This document shows positions 1-10,869 of a stretch of DNA of 64,000 nt, piece after piece. How positions within the stretch are numbered: the first letter of the stretch is position 1; every line of letters begins with the position of its first letter. Origin of the DNA: Anisus vortex (lineage: Eukaryota; Mollusca; Gastropoda; Planorbidae); the NCBI GenBank assembly GCA_949126835.1, contig OX421499.1:6686026-6750025 (forward strand). Reading direction: 5' to 3'. The notes beneath the pieces were generated by a model, which saw only the letters and a list, made by a program, of their open reading frames with translations, was not told the DNA's origin and did no database searches. The position numbers and the translations under genes were made by a program.

Positions 1-197
1 AACCTTTTGACAAGAGTGCGCAAGTGAATGATTTCTAATTAATTCAGCTTGCTGAACATCCCTTAATTAAAGTCATCCTGACCTTTTGTTTTCCTCGGAA
101 GAGACGCGAATAGCCTTTTTGTTGGGTCTTACGCGTGCTATTGAAAATTGCACTGCGTGCCAAGTCTGGCACGCGTGCCGCATGTTGCCGACCCCTG
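1..197. mobile_element. Short hAT-type MITE (family hAT-1 short form), right part
   Basis: The window opens inside a roughly 200 bp non-autonomous element. The right end at 185-197 reads GTTGCCGACCCCTG, the complement of the CAGGGGTCGGCAACCT terminal repeat seen complete at 13608, 16142 and 36674. The internal palindrome GGCACGCGTGCC and the phrases tgatttctaattaattcagc and tgaaaattgcactgcgtgcc recur in the other short copies (28570, 36674, 38011, 58189). It has no coding capacity. The left terminus lies just outside the window. hAT assignment rests on the TIR and the 8 bp duplications of sister copies. Confidence 0.75.
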
Positions 198-294
198 ATC
201 TACCTGTCCAATTTTATCTATAACTATATTTCGTTATATATCTAACCATTCATCTAACTTTTTAACTAAATATTTATCTATAACGCTCTACCGG

Positions 295-680
295 ACAAGT
301 TTTATATTATCATCTTCATAAACATCTTTGGCGCTACAGCCCATGCAGGGCTCTCGCCTGCATCACCACCTTTTTTTCACTCGGACCTATCCATTGCCTT
401 CTTTTTTCAGGCCTGGACCCCGATTTGTGGCATATCCATCTTGACATCATCCAACCCTCTCAGTCTGGGTCTGCCTTTAGGTCATTTTCCTCGGGGGTTC
501 TAAGTATATATTACTTTTGCCCCATTGCTGTTTGTTATTCGTTCCAGGTGGCCTGTCCAGCGTAGTCTGTCCTTCTTAATCTCGACCACAATAGTAGGGT
601 CTTCATATAACTCAGAGACCTCTCTATTGTCATAACGAAGACTATTAACAAGGCATAGAACCCACGACCGACTCTCTACC
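295..680 (-). pseudogene. LINE fragment, C-terminal end of a non-LTR retrotransposon (LINE-F)
   Basis: Read on the minus strand, about 640 down to 360 encodes a decayed protein with the order ELYEDPTIV, KKDRLRWTGHLER, GRPRLRGLDDV. This is the conserved tail after the RT domain of many LINEs (R-W-x-GH...R, then GRP+xRW). A frame break lies near 500. The stretch 300-345 would be the 3' untranslated end. It is a 5'-truncated dead copy. I am fairly sure of non-LTR origin but cannot name the clade. Confidence 0.6.
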
Positions 681-912
681 TTTCAAGAATCAATGACATT
701 CCTTATCAAAACCCTCATCTGACATAGTCAGTAATCGATCTGGCACAGAGTGACATAACAAACATTATCTGACGCTCATCACCTGCGCCCATGATCTTGT
801 GGCGTCTTCTAAGGGAAACACTTTTCTTTCTATCTATAAAAAAATACAAAAACTTTGAAGCTCAAATAATCCATACATGTTTTTTTCTTTCCTTTACTCA
901 GATGAATATGGT

Positions 913-969
<57 letters not shown>

Positions 970-1195
970 TTTTCTTCTTTATGTTTCTCTGCGTTAAATT
1001 AAGTTTGCTGAATTCCACGAGTCGTGGCCAGGGGGATGTTAGTATTGACTGAAGAATAGCGAGGTCAATAAAGATGAACTAAAGCGACGGACCCTGTAAA
1101 AGACACTTGGGGATTCCAGCCACTATTTTCTTTGAATGAAACCATAATATACGTGCAGGGTCCTAGCACTTGTCAGTTGATGGGTGGCAGCTGGG
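681..1195. other. Unassigned AT-rich DNA with one (CT)n microsatellite
   Basis: No gene or recognisable repeat apart from a (CT)n run at about 916-966, roughly 25 dinucleotide units ending in TTCTTTTTCTTC. Small open frames over the run encode only SLSLSL or RERERE and are not genes. Confidence 0.6.
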
Positions 1196-1625
1196 GAAGA
1201 TATATAGATATATAGGGAGAGAGAGATGTAAAAATAGATATAAACATAGATATAGTTATATATATATATAGATATATATATAGAGAAAAAGATATCGAAA
1301 CAGATAAAAGAAATAGAGATAGATATAGCCTAGATATAGACATTGGTATAGGAGATAGCTGTAGATATAGATATAGAGATAGAGACATCTGGAGATAGAA
1401 ATTATGATTGAGATAGAGAAAGGTATGGAAATAAAAGATATTTAGAAATAGAGAAATAGAGAAAGTGATAAAGAGATAGTTATAGAGAAAGATATCCATA
1501 TACACATAGAGGTAGATATACAGATAGATATAGTGATGGAGATACAGATATATAGATATAGATTTAGGCATTGATATAGACATAAACATAGGTACAGACA
1601 AATAGATTTATATGTTGATACATTC
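1196..1625. repeat. Degenerate GATATA-type satellite
   Basis: About 430 bp of imperfect hexamer and dodecamer repeats built from agatatagatatag with many substitutions (agagat, acatag, aaagat). The long minus-strand frames over it are low-complexity Tyr/Leu/Ile/Ser runs. It looks like an aged microsatellite. Confidence 0.75.
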
Positions 1626-1805
1626 TGAGTCAGTAGAAATAATGATATCAAACTGCTCACGTTGTATGATTAAAATGGAAAATGTTGATAGTTAATTTGC
1701 CCCAAAGTCATTTTTGTTGCGGTAAAGCTATGTTTAAAGTTGCATTGAAAGTTAAAGAACAGTCCGACCACTGAATGTAAGCACATCTTAATGTGTCTCC
1801 ATAAT

Positions 1806-2110
1806 GTTTACAAAATTCTCGATAAAATGTCTTCAAAATTCTCAACAAAACTGTCTTCTAAATTCCCAGCAAAGGGTCTTCTAAATTGTCAATAAAATGT
1901 TGTCAAAATTCTCAACAAAATTGTTTTCTAAATTCCCCGCAAAAGGTCTACTAAATTGTCAATAAAATGTCGTCGAAATTCTAACAAAAATTGTTTTCTT
2001 AATTCCACGCAAAAGGTCTTCTAAATTATCAATAACATGCCGTCAAAATTCTCAATAAAATGTCTTCTAAATTCTAAATAAGATGTTTTCGTAATTTTCA
2101 ATGTCATTTC
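1806..2110. repeat. Minisatellite with about 25 bp units in a 75 bp higher-order period
   Basis: Units alternate among three variants: aattctcaacaaaatTgtc-type, ctaaattcccCGCAAAAGG-type and ctaaattGTCAATAAAATG-type. The three-unit block repeats about four times with 10-20 percent divergence, so the array expanded as trimers. No coding potential. Confidence 0.7.
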
Positions 2111-2771
2111 CCCACAATGACGCCAACTATAAAAAAAAAAAAAACTCAAATTAGAATGCAATGTCGTCGAAAGTTTCAAAGGACTAAACGATTACTAGTT
2201 TTCAAGAAATTGCGCAACTATATTCTGAAATCTTCATAACTCATGCACATAAAGCTTATACATCAGTGAAGACGCAAACTATAAGAAATGTAATGTCCCA
2301 AATTATATTCAAACAGTTCAGAAAAATCAAAACAAACAATAATATGCATCTACTTCCTGGGGTTTTCGAAGAAGATCAAATAATTGAAAACAACAAACAA
2401 CTAGTATAAGCTTACGTAGACACGATCTATAAGATTAATGAAATAGTGAGTATACACGACTAACAAGTAATGCATTATCAATAAAATCAATAACGATAAA
2501 ATCTCTATTGGAAAAAAAAAACTGAACAATTTAAGAATTAATAAGACAAATATTATAGTATTGTAACTTATAAATACAACGCAATAATCGAATAAAGTTT
2601 TATTGAACTGTATGGTGAAAAAAAAACAATTTTCGTACTAATTATCTAATAGTATTCATCGGGATCTTTTTATTCACATGACATTTAGAGACTGGAATAA
2701 GTAGTTTGAAACAGAAAAACTAATAATTTAACAGTATGTGAAACTCTTTTAAAAATGGCTGTGATCAGATC
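2111..2771. other. AT-rich unassigned DNA
   Basis: Contains short A-runs and no open frame of note. I see no repeat family or gene here. Confidence 0.5.
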
Positions 2772-3082
2772 ATAGACTATAATATACATGGACCGCTTGC
2801 TTTAGTATTTCTGCTATATGATGACTCGAAAGACTGCTTTTCGGAATTTCCGATTCGTTGTTTCCTTTGAACTTCCGTTTTATTAAATCGCTTCGATTTT
2901 CTCATTGAAAAAATTAAAATTATAATCGAAAGTTCTATACAGCGGAAACATTAAAATTTAAGAAACAACGAGGAACGTAGAAGTCATTTAAGACAGCCTT
3001 ATTGGTTGCGCACGAAAAAAAAAAGTACATATTATTATAAGCTCTAAAAATAGAGCAAGCGGTCCATCTTATTATAGTCTAT
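2772..3082. mobile_element. 311 bp TIR MITE (TIR ATAGACTATAATA...GGACCGCTTGCT)
   Basis: The left end reads atagactataatata and then ggaccgcttgct. The right end reads agcaagcggtcc and then ttattatagtctat, its inverted complement over about 28 bp. Flanks gatcagatc and ggtcagatg look like a 9 bp target duplication with two changes. A second copy sits at 9142-9401. Interior is AT-rich without an ORF. An 8-9 bp duplication would fit a Mutator-like or similar DNA transposon, but I do not assign a superfamily. Confidence 0.75.
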
Positions 3083-3365
3083 GGTCAGATGTAGTCATTG
3101 GAGGTGCTGTATAAGTAATTCTCCATAGAAAGAAAAAAAACGACGCCTCTAATTCATAAGATAAGAAATGACGCTTTTAACTTTTAATTTATTTAGCTTT
3201 TATGAAAATTTCTATAAAACAAAAAAAAAACATTTATCATATTCTATTTAGAATAGGTCATTTGTGAGTGTGTTTTAACCGAATAAGTGAGTGTTGTTAT
3301 ATAAAGGTCTGTATATTCACGCGCGTGCAAAAACTGTCACGTGCTGCATGTAATTTAGCCCACAG
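3083..3365. other. AT-rich unassigned DNA
   Basis: No repeat family or coding signal recognised. Confidence 0.45.
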
Positions 3366-3770
3366 ATGAATGATGTTGGCGGCGGGCGCTAAATTACCAA
3401 AAATTACCATCGGGCTACTTAAAAAATGCACGCCACTCAAAATACCCCTCCTTCCACCACCCCCCCCAAAAAAAATAGCCGATCCTACCCCCCCCCCCCC
3501 CGCCCAGCCCCAAACCCTTTCTCCCTGGGGAATGAGCCATAATGTGCGCCATTAGACCGTTCACACTGAGCCGTTGAAATCATCCCCTCCCCCCTCTACC
3601 GCACCTTCCCTCAACCTCCTTCCCCCCCCCCCCACTTCCACTTTCCACTATAAACTCCCTCCTCAGCACCGCACATTTGCCCATATCTCTCTCTAGACTT
3701 TGAATAGCCTCCATCTCTCTCCCCCCCCCCCCCCCCCCTCTTGAAAAAAAAATGGAATAGGATCCGGACT
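3366..3770. repeat. C-rich low-complexity block with long poly(C) tracts
   Basis: Several C homopolymers interrupted by A-runs, including about 18 C at 3721-3738 and shorter ones near 3490 and 3630. The stretch is CT/CA biased. The short frame over it is a proline/lysine artefact. Confidence 0.7.
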
Positions 3771-4195
3771 GAAGCTATTCTAAGGATGCCAGTTTAGAGG
3801 AAATGTTTTATTCAAACGTTTTATTGAATATGAAAAGGAATTTTCTGTGGCTTTGGGGGGAGGTGGGGGTTTGGTCTTTTTCTTTGTGCTTTTACAGAAG
3901 CTAGACAGACCAAAGCTGGTGCCGGTTTATTTTCCGTTTATTGTGTCCGCCCATTATTAAAGGATGAAAGCTAATCTTGTGTAATAATCGGCAGACAAAA
4001 AAAAAACACATTACGGCTGGGGAAAAAAAAAGTCCTTTAGATGTCTTTTACACGATACCAGCTTTTGAAATGGTCCATTATATTCATGCAATAAAGCCCA
4101 ACCGATTATCAGTTCGTAATCGATTTCTTGTTTTGTGTGTGTGTGTTTTGGTCAACTATAATAATATTTGCTCTAATAATTAATAAAAACGTGCC
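3771..4195. other. Unassigned DNA
   Basis: Mixed AT-rich sequence with a short G-run near 3857. No feature supported. Confidence 0.45.
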
Positions 4196-4659
4196 GTTTA
4201 GTCGAGTTTTGGTCCAAATCTGTATAAGACACACCAATTAAAGAAAACGTTTAACAAATTAGAACAAATTCAGAAAAGAGCTGCAATGTTCATTACTATC
4301 GAATATTAACAACTAACAAGAGTAACACCAATAGTTAAATCACTAAACCTAGAAACACTAGAGAACAGATGGACAAAGAGTAAAGTTGTAAGGGCATTAA
4401 ACTCTAATTTAGAAATACAACACAATAACAGCTTGTCTCAATGCTCAGATAAACAGAAGGACAAAAACACTTTTCTTATCCCTTATGCGAGAAAAAATGC
4501 ATATAAGTACTCTTTCTTCCCTAGTGCCCTCTGAAGCCTCGAATGGGTTGCCTGAACAAAGCAGGAAAACAAAAACAATTAACATAGTTTAAAACACCAA
4601 TCAAAGTGCAAGACTTTGCAAAACTCAGACCACGGATACGCGAAGGACGCAATAATCTT
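4196..4659 (+). pseudogene. LINE-A fragment, C-terminal end of RT-containing ORF plus 3' UTR
   Basis: One plus frame reads NKLEQIQKRAAMFIT, TRVTPIVKSLNLETLENRW, IPYARKNAYKYSFFPSAL with in-frame stops near 4307 and 4531. This is the typical post-RT tail of Jockey/CR1-like LINEs: the x-x-QRRAARF motif, then a SLxWExLxxRR-like stretch, then YxxSFFPRTI. The 3' UTR (about 4560-4659, ending ggacgcaataatcttt) recurs at 10664, 59100, 61745 and 62232. The copy is 5'-truncated. Its 3' tail is interrupted at 4660 by a TIR element and resumes at 5369. Confidence 0.75.
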
Positions 4660-5368
4660 TAGAGACCGACCCAAATTTGGCTACGGGTTCGGTTTCGGCG
4701 CCGAAAATAAGATTAATGGTCTTTTTTGGTTGTAGTTTCGGTTTCGGTCGAAGAAGAAAAGTTAGCTTTCGATTTGTTTATGATTTCGGTCGAAAGTAAC
4801 ATTGGCTTTCGGTCAACTGCCGAATATCTATTTAATTTTAACTTTCAATTTTTACACTGCTGCTCCTATTACTCTTCTTATTGATAATTTTTAATAACTT
4901 ATACATAATACATGTATATATAACTGTATATTAGGCTTACATTTTCTATGTAGTGATGTTAAACGAACACCGGACTCGGCAGAGCCTTTGATCTACTATG
5001 TCGAGGAGCAAACAAACTGGAATTTCCTCCTTGAAGATGAACTCTCCAACAGACAAAAAGACCGATAGGCGTAGCTTTGAATGATGCTTGGACTTCAAAC
5101 GAAAACGTTTCGGAGAAAAAAAACTGATATTGACAGCCCTAGTTCTATTGTTTACCTAGAAAGAGTTCCCCTTAAACTTTTTAATAGTGCACTAAAATGT
5201 GCAGTCTTTTATAATCTTTTGTTTGGCTATTTCTATTTTTCGGTAACGGTTTCGGTTTTGGCTTTAGACCGAATGTATAGTAAAATTATCGGTATCAGCT
5301 TCGGTTTCGGCCGAATGTCAATTTATAATTTTCGGTACGGTTTTTTTTTCAACCGAAACCAAAACTTT
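4660..5368. mobile_element. TIR element rich in TTTCGG/CCGAAA motifs, inserted in the LINE-A tail
   Basis: Starts tagagaccgaccc and is dense in ttcggtttcgg-type motifs on both sides of an AT-rich centre, as in the related copy at 63136-63628. The right end reaches gaaaccaaaactttt and then passes straight into LINE-A tail sequence (aaggagcgtctgtaata), so the last roughly 17 bp of the right TIR are missing here. The frame over the right half is low-complexity translation of the motif. Possibly hAT-like; superfamily uncertain. Confidence 0.6.
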
Positions 5369-5430
5369 TTAAGGAGCGTCTGTAATATAAAAGATAAGAT
5401 AATACAAAGCCACTCAAAATTGGAATAATG
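5369..5430 (+). repeat. Distal 3' tail of the LINE-A copy
   Basis: aaggagcgtctgtaatata followed by aaagataagataa matches the extreme 3' end of LINE-A (compare the complement at 62232-62290), including its AAGATA tail. It is the displaced continuation of 4196-4659. Confidence 0.7.
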
Positions 5431-5660
5431 AATGAATAAAGATATTACAAAATACTCTCATTGAAATGGAGATTAATTAATAGAGTGTTCCTATGCCCTA
5501 TGCAAGGAATAATCCATCAAGTTCACTTTATTCCCTTATGGCACTAAGGCGTGGAAAGTGAAACCCTAAAAGGCAGGAGAAAAAAAAACACAACAGCTTT
5601 ACATCAGCCAAAACTCTTATCGATAAACAAGGATTAGAGGAGATACGATGTGTAAATGGT
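5431..5660 (+). pseudogene. Probable decayed LINE-A-like 3' end
   Basis: Around 5490-5560 the sequence could encode PYARNNPSSSLYSLMALR, resembling the PYARKNAYKYSFFPSAL segment of LINE-A, followed by a purine-rich 3' region. Divergence is high, so this is a weak call. Confidence 0.3.
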
Positions 5661-6359
5661 GTTACTGTTGGTTTTCCAGACTTTTTGGGTTGCCCATTAC
5701 ATTGCTCTCTGTCATCATATAGGCCAACAATATCAAAACCTTATAAAAAATGTATGTAAGAAAGACTGCCTAATGCATGGTTGGACTTGTCAGCCACACG
5801 CATACTTGCAACTGTTCTTCTTAATAATGATATGACATTATCTTCATACTGACGGAAATATACCCATGACAATAAAGAATTCTTAGATAATCCGGTTAAG
5901 CCTAATATATCTCTATAGCTTACAAAGGTTTCTAAATGCAACTGCTTATGTAAATAGTTCTGTACTTTTTCTCTTATCGTTATATTTCAAATAACGTGTT
6001 TATCATTAAAGGCCTATAGTGCGTCAAATGTCGTACAATATTTATCTTGTGGTATCTTATATTATTACAAACGCTCATTATATATACACACAAATTATAG
6101 CGTACTCCCTTATTTACTATTTGATTCTAGTTTGACAATTTGATTGATGTTTAAAATGATTTTAAGTTGTTGGTAACCAATTCCACTAAAAGGAAAAAGA
6201 ATTTATGTGAATTTAAAGATTACAAATTACAAATTCATATTGAGCTATTTATGAACAGTTAATCTTCAAATGCGCATAACATTAATCATATTATTTTAAA
6301 ACTAATCAATAGGAAGGTTTTTAATCCGTTTGTAAAACTTTGGAGAATATGTGTAAAAA
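5661..6359. other. AT-rich unassigned DNA
   Basis: No gene, TIR or tandem array recognised. Confidence 0.45.
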
Positions 6360-6620
6360 GTAAAGTACCCCGTGGAACCAAATTGATTATCTGGCCGGTG
6401 AAGCAACGTTCATCAGTTTCTGTGGCCACGGCATACTAGATGATGTATGGCCAGCACAATGCCAAGACTTCTTTACTTTACCCTAACTAATGTCAGGTAC
6501 CCCATCAGAGCTGGGTAGACACAGGGACACCCTCGAGTCCCGGGAAAAAAAATCCTAGCCTTCACCAGGATTCGAACCCGGGACCTTCCTTAAATACGCC
6601 AGCCGAAGGCCACCGTGCCC
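6360..6620 (-). mobile_element. SINE-1 copy, nearly full length
   Basis: Runs from the 3' end (gtaaagtaccccgtggaacc) to the tRNA-like head (ggattcgaacccgggacct is the B box on the minus strand). It ends near ccaccgtgcc. The A-box side is shortened (aaatacgccagccgaagg). Confidence 0.85.
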
Positions 6621-8496
6621 CTCTAGAATCTGTGTATGTATCTGAAAATGATATATATATATATTTATTGTATTATAGATTGGTGCAATTAGCTGCGTTA
6701 ATTGCAAGTGCGTTAGTCTCCAACTGTATACATATCCATTGTCATACATACGTCAATGAAGTATTGCCAAAGGTTCAGTGCGAGGTGAACACAATACAAA
6801 ACTTCTTCTGATCAAAGTTCCATAAAGACTCAAAACAAAAACGTATATCGACGACTAATCAAGCGGCAAACCATTCCTCAACGATGATGAATAATGTTAT
6901 GTGTCGAGGTATCCTGGACGTACAAGTAGCGTCTTTTGAGACCACCACACTCAGTGAAATAGAAGGTCTAAAGACACTAGTACTTCTTCATACAGTATTC
7001 GTCTCGCGCTGGTGGTTCAATATTCACGCGCTGGTAAACAGACCATTCGCTGTTTATGAAAGCCTTTAGCCCCTGTCAATAAAATTATTCCAGGAAACGA
7101 ACTATCAACCATTTTTGGGGGGACTTTAAATTGGACGTTCCAAAAATATAAAATAAAGGCGAGCAAAAACAAATTTGTCAGGAGGTATCTTTTTTTGCTA
7201 CATTAAACCCTTTGCTTTCTTCAAGAGCTTCATTTCCCACTCAATTCTTCAGACGATTCCAACGGAAGATTGGCAGTCGTTTTAGTTATGCCATTTTGGA
7301 ACGGAACAAAAAATGGGTAATAGAATTATAACTATGATCCGCTGAGAATTTAAAGAGAAAATAAAAAGATAATATTTTCCAAAACTTTAAATAAGAAACT
7401 TTAAGTTATATTCCTGAATTTGACGTCTCTGGCAGAGATAGAGTAAAAGAGTTTTGGTTTTAACCTCAATGGGAATTTTACTTGCCACACAATCCCCGTG
7501 GATGACGTTCTCACTGAAACTTATTAACACGTCTTCACTTATCCTATGGATTAATTTGTTTCTGTATAGAAAAATATACTTTTTTAAATCTTTGTATTTA
7601 ATTTTGTTATCCTGCTAATCTAAAAAAAAAAATGTTGCTCCAGATTTCTACTTAAACAATTTGGTTTTCTTTGTAACAAATAATCGAAACTTAAAAAAAA
7701 GTATGCTTACAAATATATTACAAAATATTGAGCACTTAATGATACTGCAATCAGAAAATATAGCAATAGTGGATTAATAAAAAGTAAGGTGTGAGTAAGG
7801 ATTTTTCCATGCTAGATAGTCAACCTTAACAGTGTTTTATTCACCGATACTATTAGTAAACAATCATAATAATATATACATATATCACATTTATGATGAA
7901 TAGAAAATTAAAGTAACTGTCACTGTTATAGATATTATAGAAAGTACGCATGTTGTTAGATGAGGAATAAGAATGGTGTGCATGTTATTATTATGTACGA
8001 GATTGCACCATGATATGAAAGGGAAGTACGCATGATATATGTATGATATAGCAACGCTGGATCCTAGATACACTTCAGTTGAGATTTGGACTGTACATAA
8101 ACAAGACGTGTATGAGATGGGTCTTCGTACAAGTTTATCAGTCAAGAACAGAAAGTATTGTTGTGTTGATCTAGTGTATACCAGTGTTGCAGCGACTAAT
8201 TGATTAAAGAATTGAGTATTGAATTGAGGAGCCTTCGTTTACATTTTATGAACTAACTGTGTGTATTAGTCCTGTGACAGTAACGTAGCTTCGTTTTCAT
8301 GGTTCATTGGTTGACCAACCAATCAGAAGCTTGGTAAGCTAGAATATAAATAAAAAATCATTCAGACACACTAAGGTATGGGGAGGTGGGAAGAGTTTGG
8401 TTGGGATGAAGAGTGGGGGGTGGTGCTATGAATCTCATTTATTTCTTGTCAAGCTCTGGACTAAAGGAACCAGAGGCCTTGACATTGATATCAAAT
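6621..8496. other. Long AT-rich stretch, nothing assigned
   Basis: About 1.9 kb with an ATATAT run near 6653, scattered A-runs and only short random frames. I see no repeat family shared with the rest of the window. Confidence 0.45.
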
Positions 8497-8549
8497 CCTA
8501 ATCTTCACCTATCCCATAACCCGAGTGAGGGTCGTTGGGGCACCATTTT
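8497..8549 (-). repeat. 3'-terminal scrap of LINE-B
   Basis: atcttcacctatcccataac then gtgagggtcgttggggcacc closely matches 43386-43442, the 3' end of the larger LINE-B fragment. Only about 50 bp remain. Confidence 0.6.
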
Positions 8550-9141
8550 TTTTTTACTGTTGGGCGATTATGAAATAGACTAATCTTATGTCGATGCATT
8601 TTCGCTATGGAAAGTTTCTATGGTTCCCCCCCCCCCCCCCCCCCGCTTGATGCCTTATAGCTTTTTTTCTCCCATTGTAAATCCAGCTCTGATTCAATAC
8701 TATACGATATCTATGTATCTATCTTTATACCTTTCTATCTATCTATTTATTTATCCATCTATATCTGTCTACGTTTCTATCTCTCTCTCTCTTTCTCCCT
8801 CTTTCTCTCTGTATATAATTATTTACAAGTTAAGTTCATGAAAGATTAGAAATATCCCCCCCTTTTTTCCCCCTTTATCAATGATGTTCTACAATATTAA
8901 TCTAAGCCAAGTGTTTCATGAAGGAAAGAGGGTAAACTGATATATAGGAAACATTTGAAAGCCAATAGCTGAAACTTAATGAAATTAAGCAAATTTACTT
9001 GCAGGGACATGGTTTTGATTTGTGGCTCTAAATCCATTTAGTAATGATTAAACACAGAACAGCTACATCTAACCGTGGGTGAATGGGGAGAAGAAGAAAT
9101 CTCAGAAACAAATCCAAGTCATGTGGGCATATCTTCATCAT
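8550..9141. repeat. Low-complexity block: poly(C) and CTAT repeats
   Basis: A run of about 19 C (8626-8644) is followed at about 8700-8815 by a degenerate CTAT/TCTC array. The rest to 9141 is unassigned AT-rich DNA. The overlapping frame (SLYLSIYLF...) is array translation. Confidence 0.6.
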
Positions 9142-9401
9142 AACAAAGATTATAATAAGATGGGCCGCTTGCTTTAATATGTCTGCCTTTTGATTCCCTT
9201 TTGTACTGTACACTTCCATTTTATTTAATAGCTATGATTTACTCAATGTAAAAATAAAATTAAAATAAAAAGTTGTATACAGCGGAATATTTAGGAACGT
9301 AGGAGCGTAGAAGTAATTTAAAGACATCATTATTGCATGCGCACGGAAAAAGAACATATGACCTCTAAAATTAGATCAAGCGGTCAAACTTATTATTGTT
9401 C
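9142..9401. mobile_element. Second copy of the GGACCGCTTGCT MITE
   Basis: Left end contains attataataagatgggccgc and then ttgct. Right end contains gatcaagcggtc and then ttattattgtt. The interior shares phrases with 2772-3082 (tgtatacagcgga, aggaacgtag, ttgcatgcgcacg). Flanks cttcatcat and tttcatcat suggest a 9 bp duplication with one change. Confidence 0.65.
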
Positions 9402-9517
9402 TTTCATCATAGTTATATTTACGTAAGATTTTCATGTTGTTTTTTTATGGCCCCAACTTCCCCACGCAGTTATATTTATTTATATTCCCCATGGAAGGAA
9501 TGCGTCGATATATTGCA

Positions 9518-9795
9518 TGCTCATTCTCGAAGGTCGATCTGCAGCGCGTTCAGCTGGCGTACTGAATGTTTGAATCTTGGTGAAGGCTAGAATGTGTTCA
9601 CGGATCTGTGGGGTGTCCTTGAGTCTAGCCAGCTCTGATGGGTGCCTGACATTAGTTGAGGGTAAAGTAAAGTCGGATGATCATTGTGCTGGCCATACAA
9701 TTTCCTATTACGCCGTGGCCACAGAAACTGGTCAACGCTGCTTCACTGGCCCCGTTGATCAATTTGGTCCGACGGGATACTTTACTTTATCCATG
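9518..9795 (+). mobile_element. SINE-1 copy
   Basis: Head is diverged (cagcgcgttcagctggcgta, tgtttgaatcttggtgaagg). The body is complete to tttggtccgacgggatactt. The two overlapping frames here are SINE translation, not genes. Confidence 0.85.
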
Positions 9796-9999
9796 CCTTC
9801 ATTTTAACCGAATACTGGAGGCTAGAAAAACTTTCGAGAAAATGAAGAACAAAAAACACAAATAAATCATTATCTTTTAAATCTTACTTTTTCTTTTTCA
9901 ACCAGGATCAATTGATTGAATAAATTGTGCACATAATTTTTTTTTTTTTTTTCGTGTTGTTGAGTTTTAATACAATGAATGGAAGGGTTGGATCTCAAA

Positions 10000-10080
10000 G
10001 ATACGGATTTCAATAATATGGATTTCAGTGATATGGATTTCAGTGATATGGATTTCAGTGATATGGATTTCAGTGATGGT
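10000..10080. repeat. 15 bp minisatellite, about five units
   Basis: Unit ggatttcagtgatat repeats at about 10010-10079, with two diverged units just before it. The unit length is a multiple of three, so the minus strand shows a spurious SLKSI peptide repeat. Confidence 0.85.
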
Positions 10081-10185
10081 CTCAATAGAAACAACACATA
10101 AACAAACACACAAATATGATTGCAGCTCAGTTAAAGCATTGTCGAAAAATCGATTTCGATTGTTTGTTAATGTTCTATATACTAT

Positions 10186-10347
10186 AGACTTATAAGTTTA
10201 TAGACGTTTTTTTTCTAGATAGAAAGTAATTACGTCATATGCCCAAAAACTCCTGCAGGGAGATCGGGATTGGTCGGCGGCTGGGCGAGAACCCGGACCG
10301 CTTTGTTGGCAGTCCGATGTACTAACCTCAGGACCTGCCGGCCGAAC
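10186..10347 (-). mobile_element. SINE-2 copy: tRNA-like head with LINE-A-like 3' tail
   Basis: On the minus strand the head reads ggccggcaggtcctgaggtt, then tcggactgccaac and ggtccgggttctcgccc (B-box-like). The body leads into a tail ending acgtctataaacttataag, the same end as LINE-A (acgtctgtaatata). Second copy at 21121-21288. Inference: a tRNA-derived SINE that uses the LINE-A 3' end. Confidence 0.6.
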
Positions 10348-10447
10348 CTACATATACATAATATGTATTTGATGGTTTCCCCTGTTGTTTTTATTCTTAA
10401 CAAGTTAAATTCTCCGGCGTTGTCCGGGGAAAATTAAAACATGTCTG

Positions 10448-10640
10448 CGTGTAAGGCTAGGATTTGTCCTCGGTACCGGAGGGTGTCCCTGAGTCTACCC
10501 AGCTCTGATGGGTGCCTGACCTTAGCTGGGCTTAAGTAAAGGCAGCTGGCCTCAGATTGCCGTAGCCATAGAAACTGATGGGACGCTGCTTCACCGGCCC
10601 CTTGGATAGATTTGGTTAGTGGGGATACTTTACTTTCTTT
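10448..10640 (+). mobile_element. SINE-1 copy, head missing
   Basis: Begins at taaggctaggatttgtcctc, just past the tRNA-like head, and runs to ggggatactttacttt. It ends in (TA)n. 5'-truncated. Confidence 0.8.
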
Positions 10641-10663
10641 ACTTATATATATATATATATATA

Positions 10664-10785
10664 AATTACAGACGCTCCTTCTTTAAAGAAGATTATTGCG
10701 TCCAACGCACATCCGTGGTCAGAGTGTAGACTTGCAATTTTATTAATGTTTTAAATGATGTTAATGGTTTTCCTGGTTTGTTTAG
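10664..10785 (-). repeat. LINE-A 3' UTR fragment
   Basis: ttacagacgctccttcttta then gaagattattgcgtccaacg is the complement of the LINE-A 3' end (compare 61750). About 120 bp; no coding part left. Confidence 0.75.
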
Positions 10786-10789
10786 TTTG

Positions 10790-10866
<77 letters not shown>
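10790..10866. repeat. (TA)n microsatellite
   Basis: About 77 bp of nearly pure TA with one phase slip near 10813. It abuts the LINE-A fragment, a common association for this family. Confidence 0.9.
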
Positions 10867-10869
<3 letters not shown>

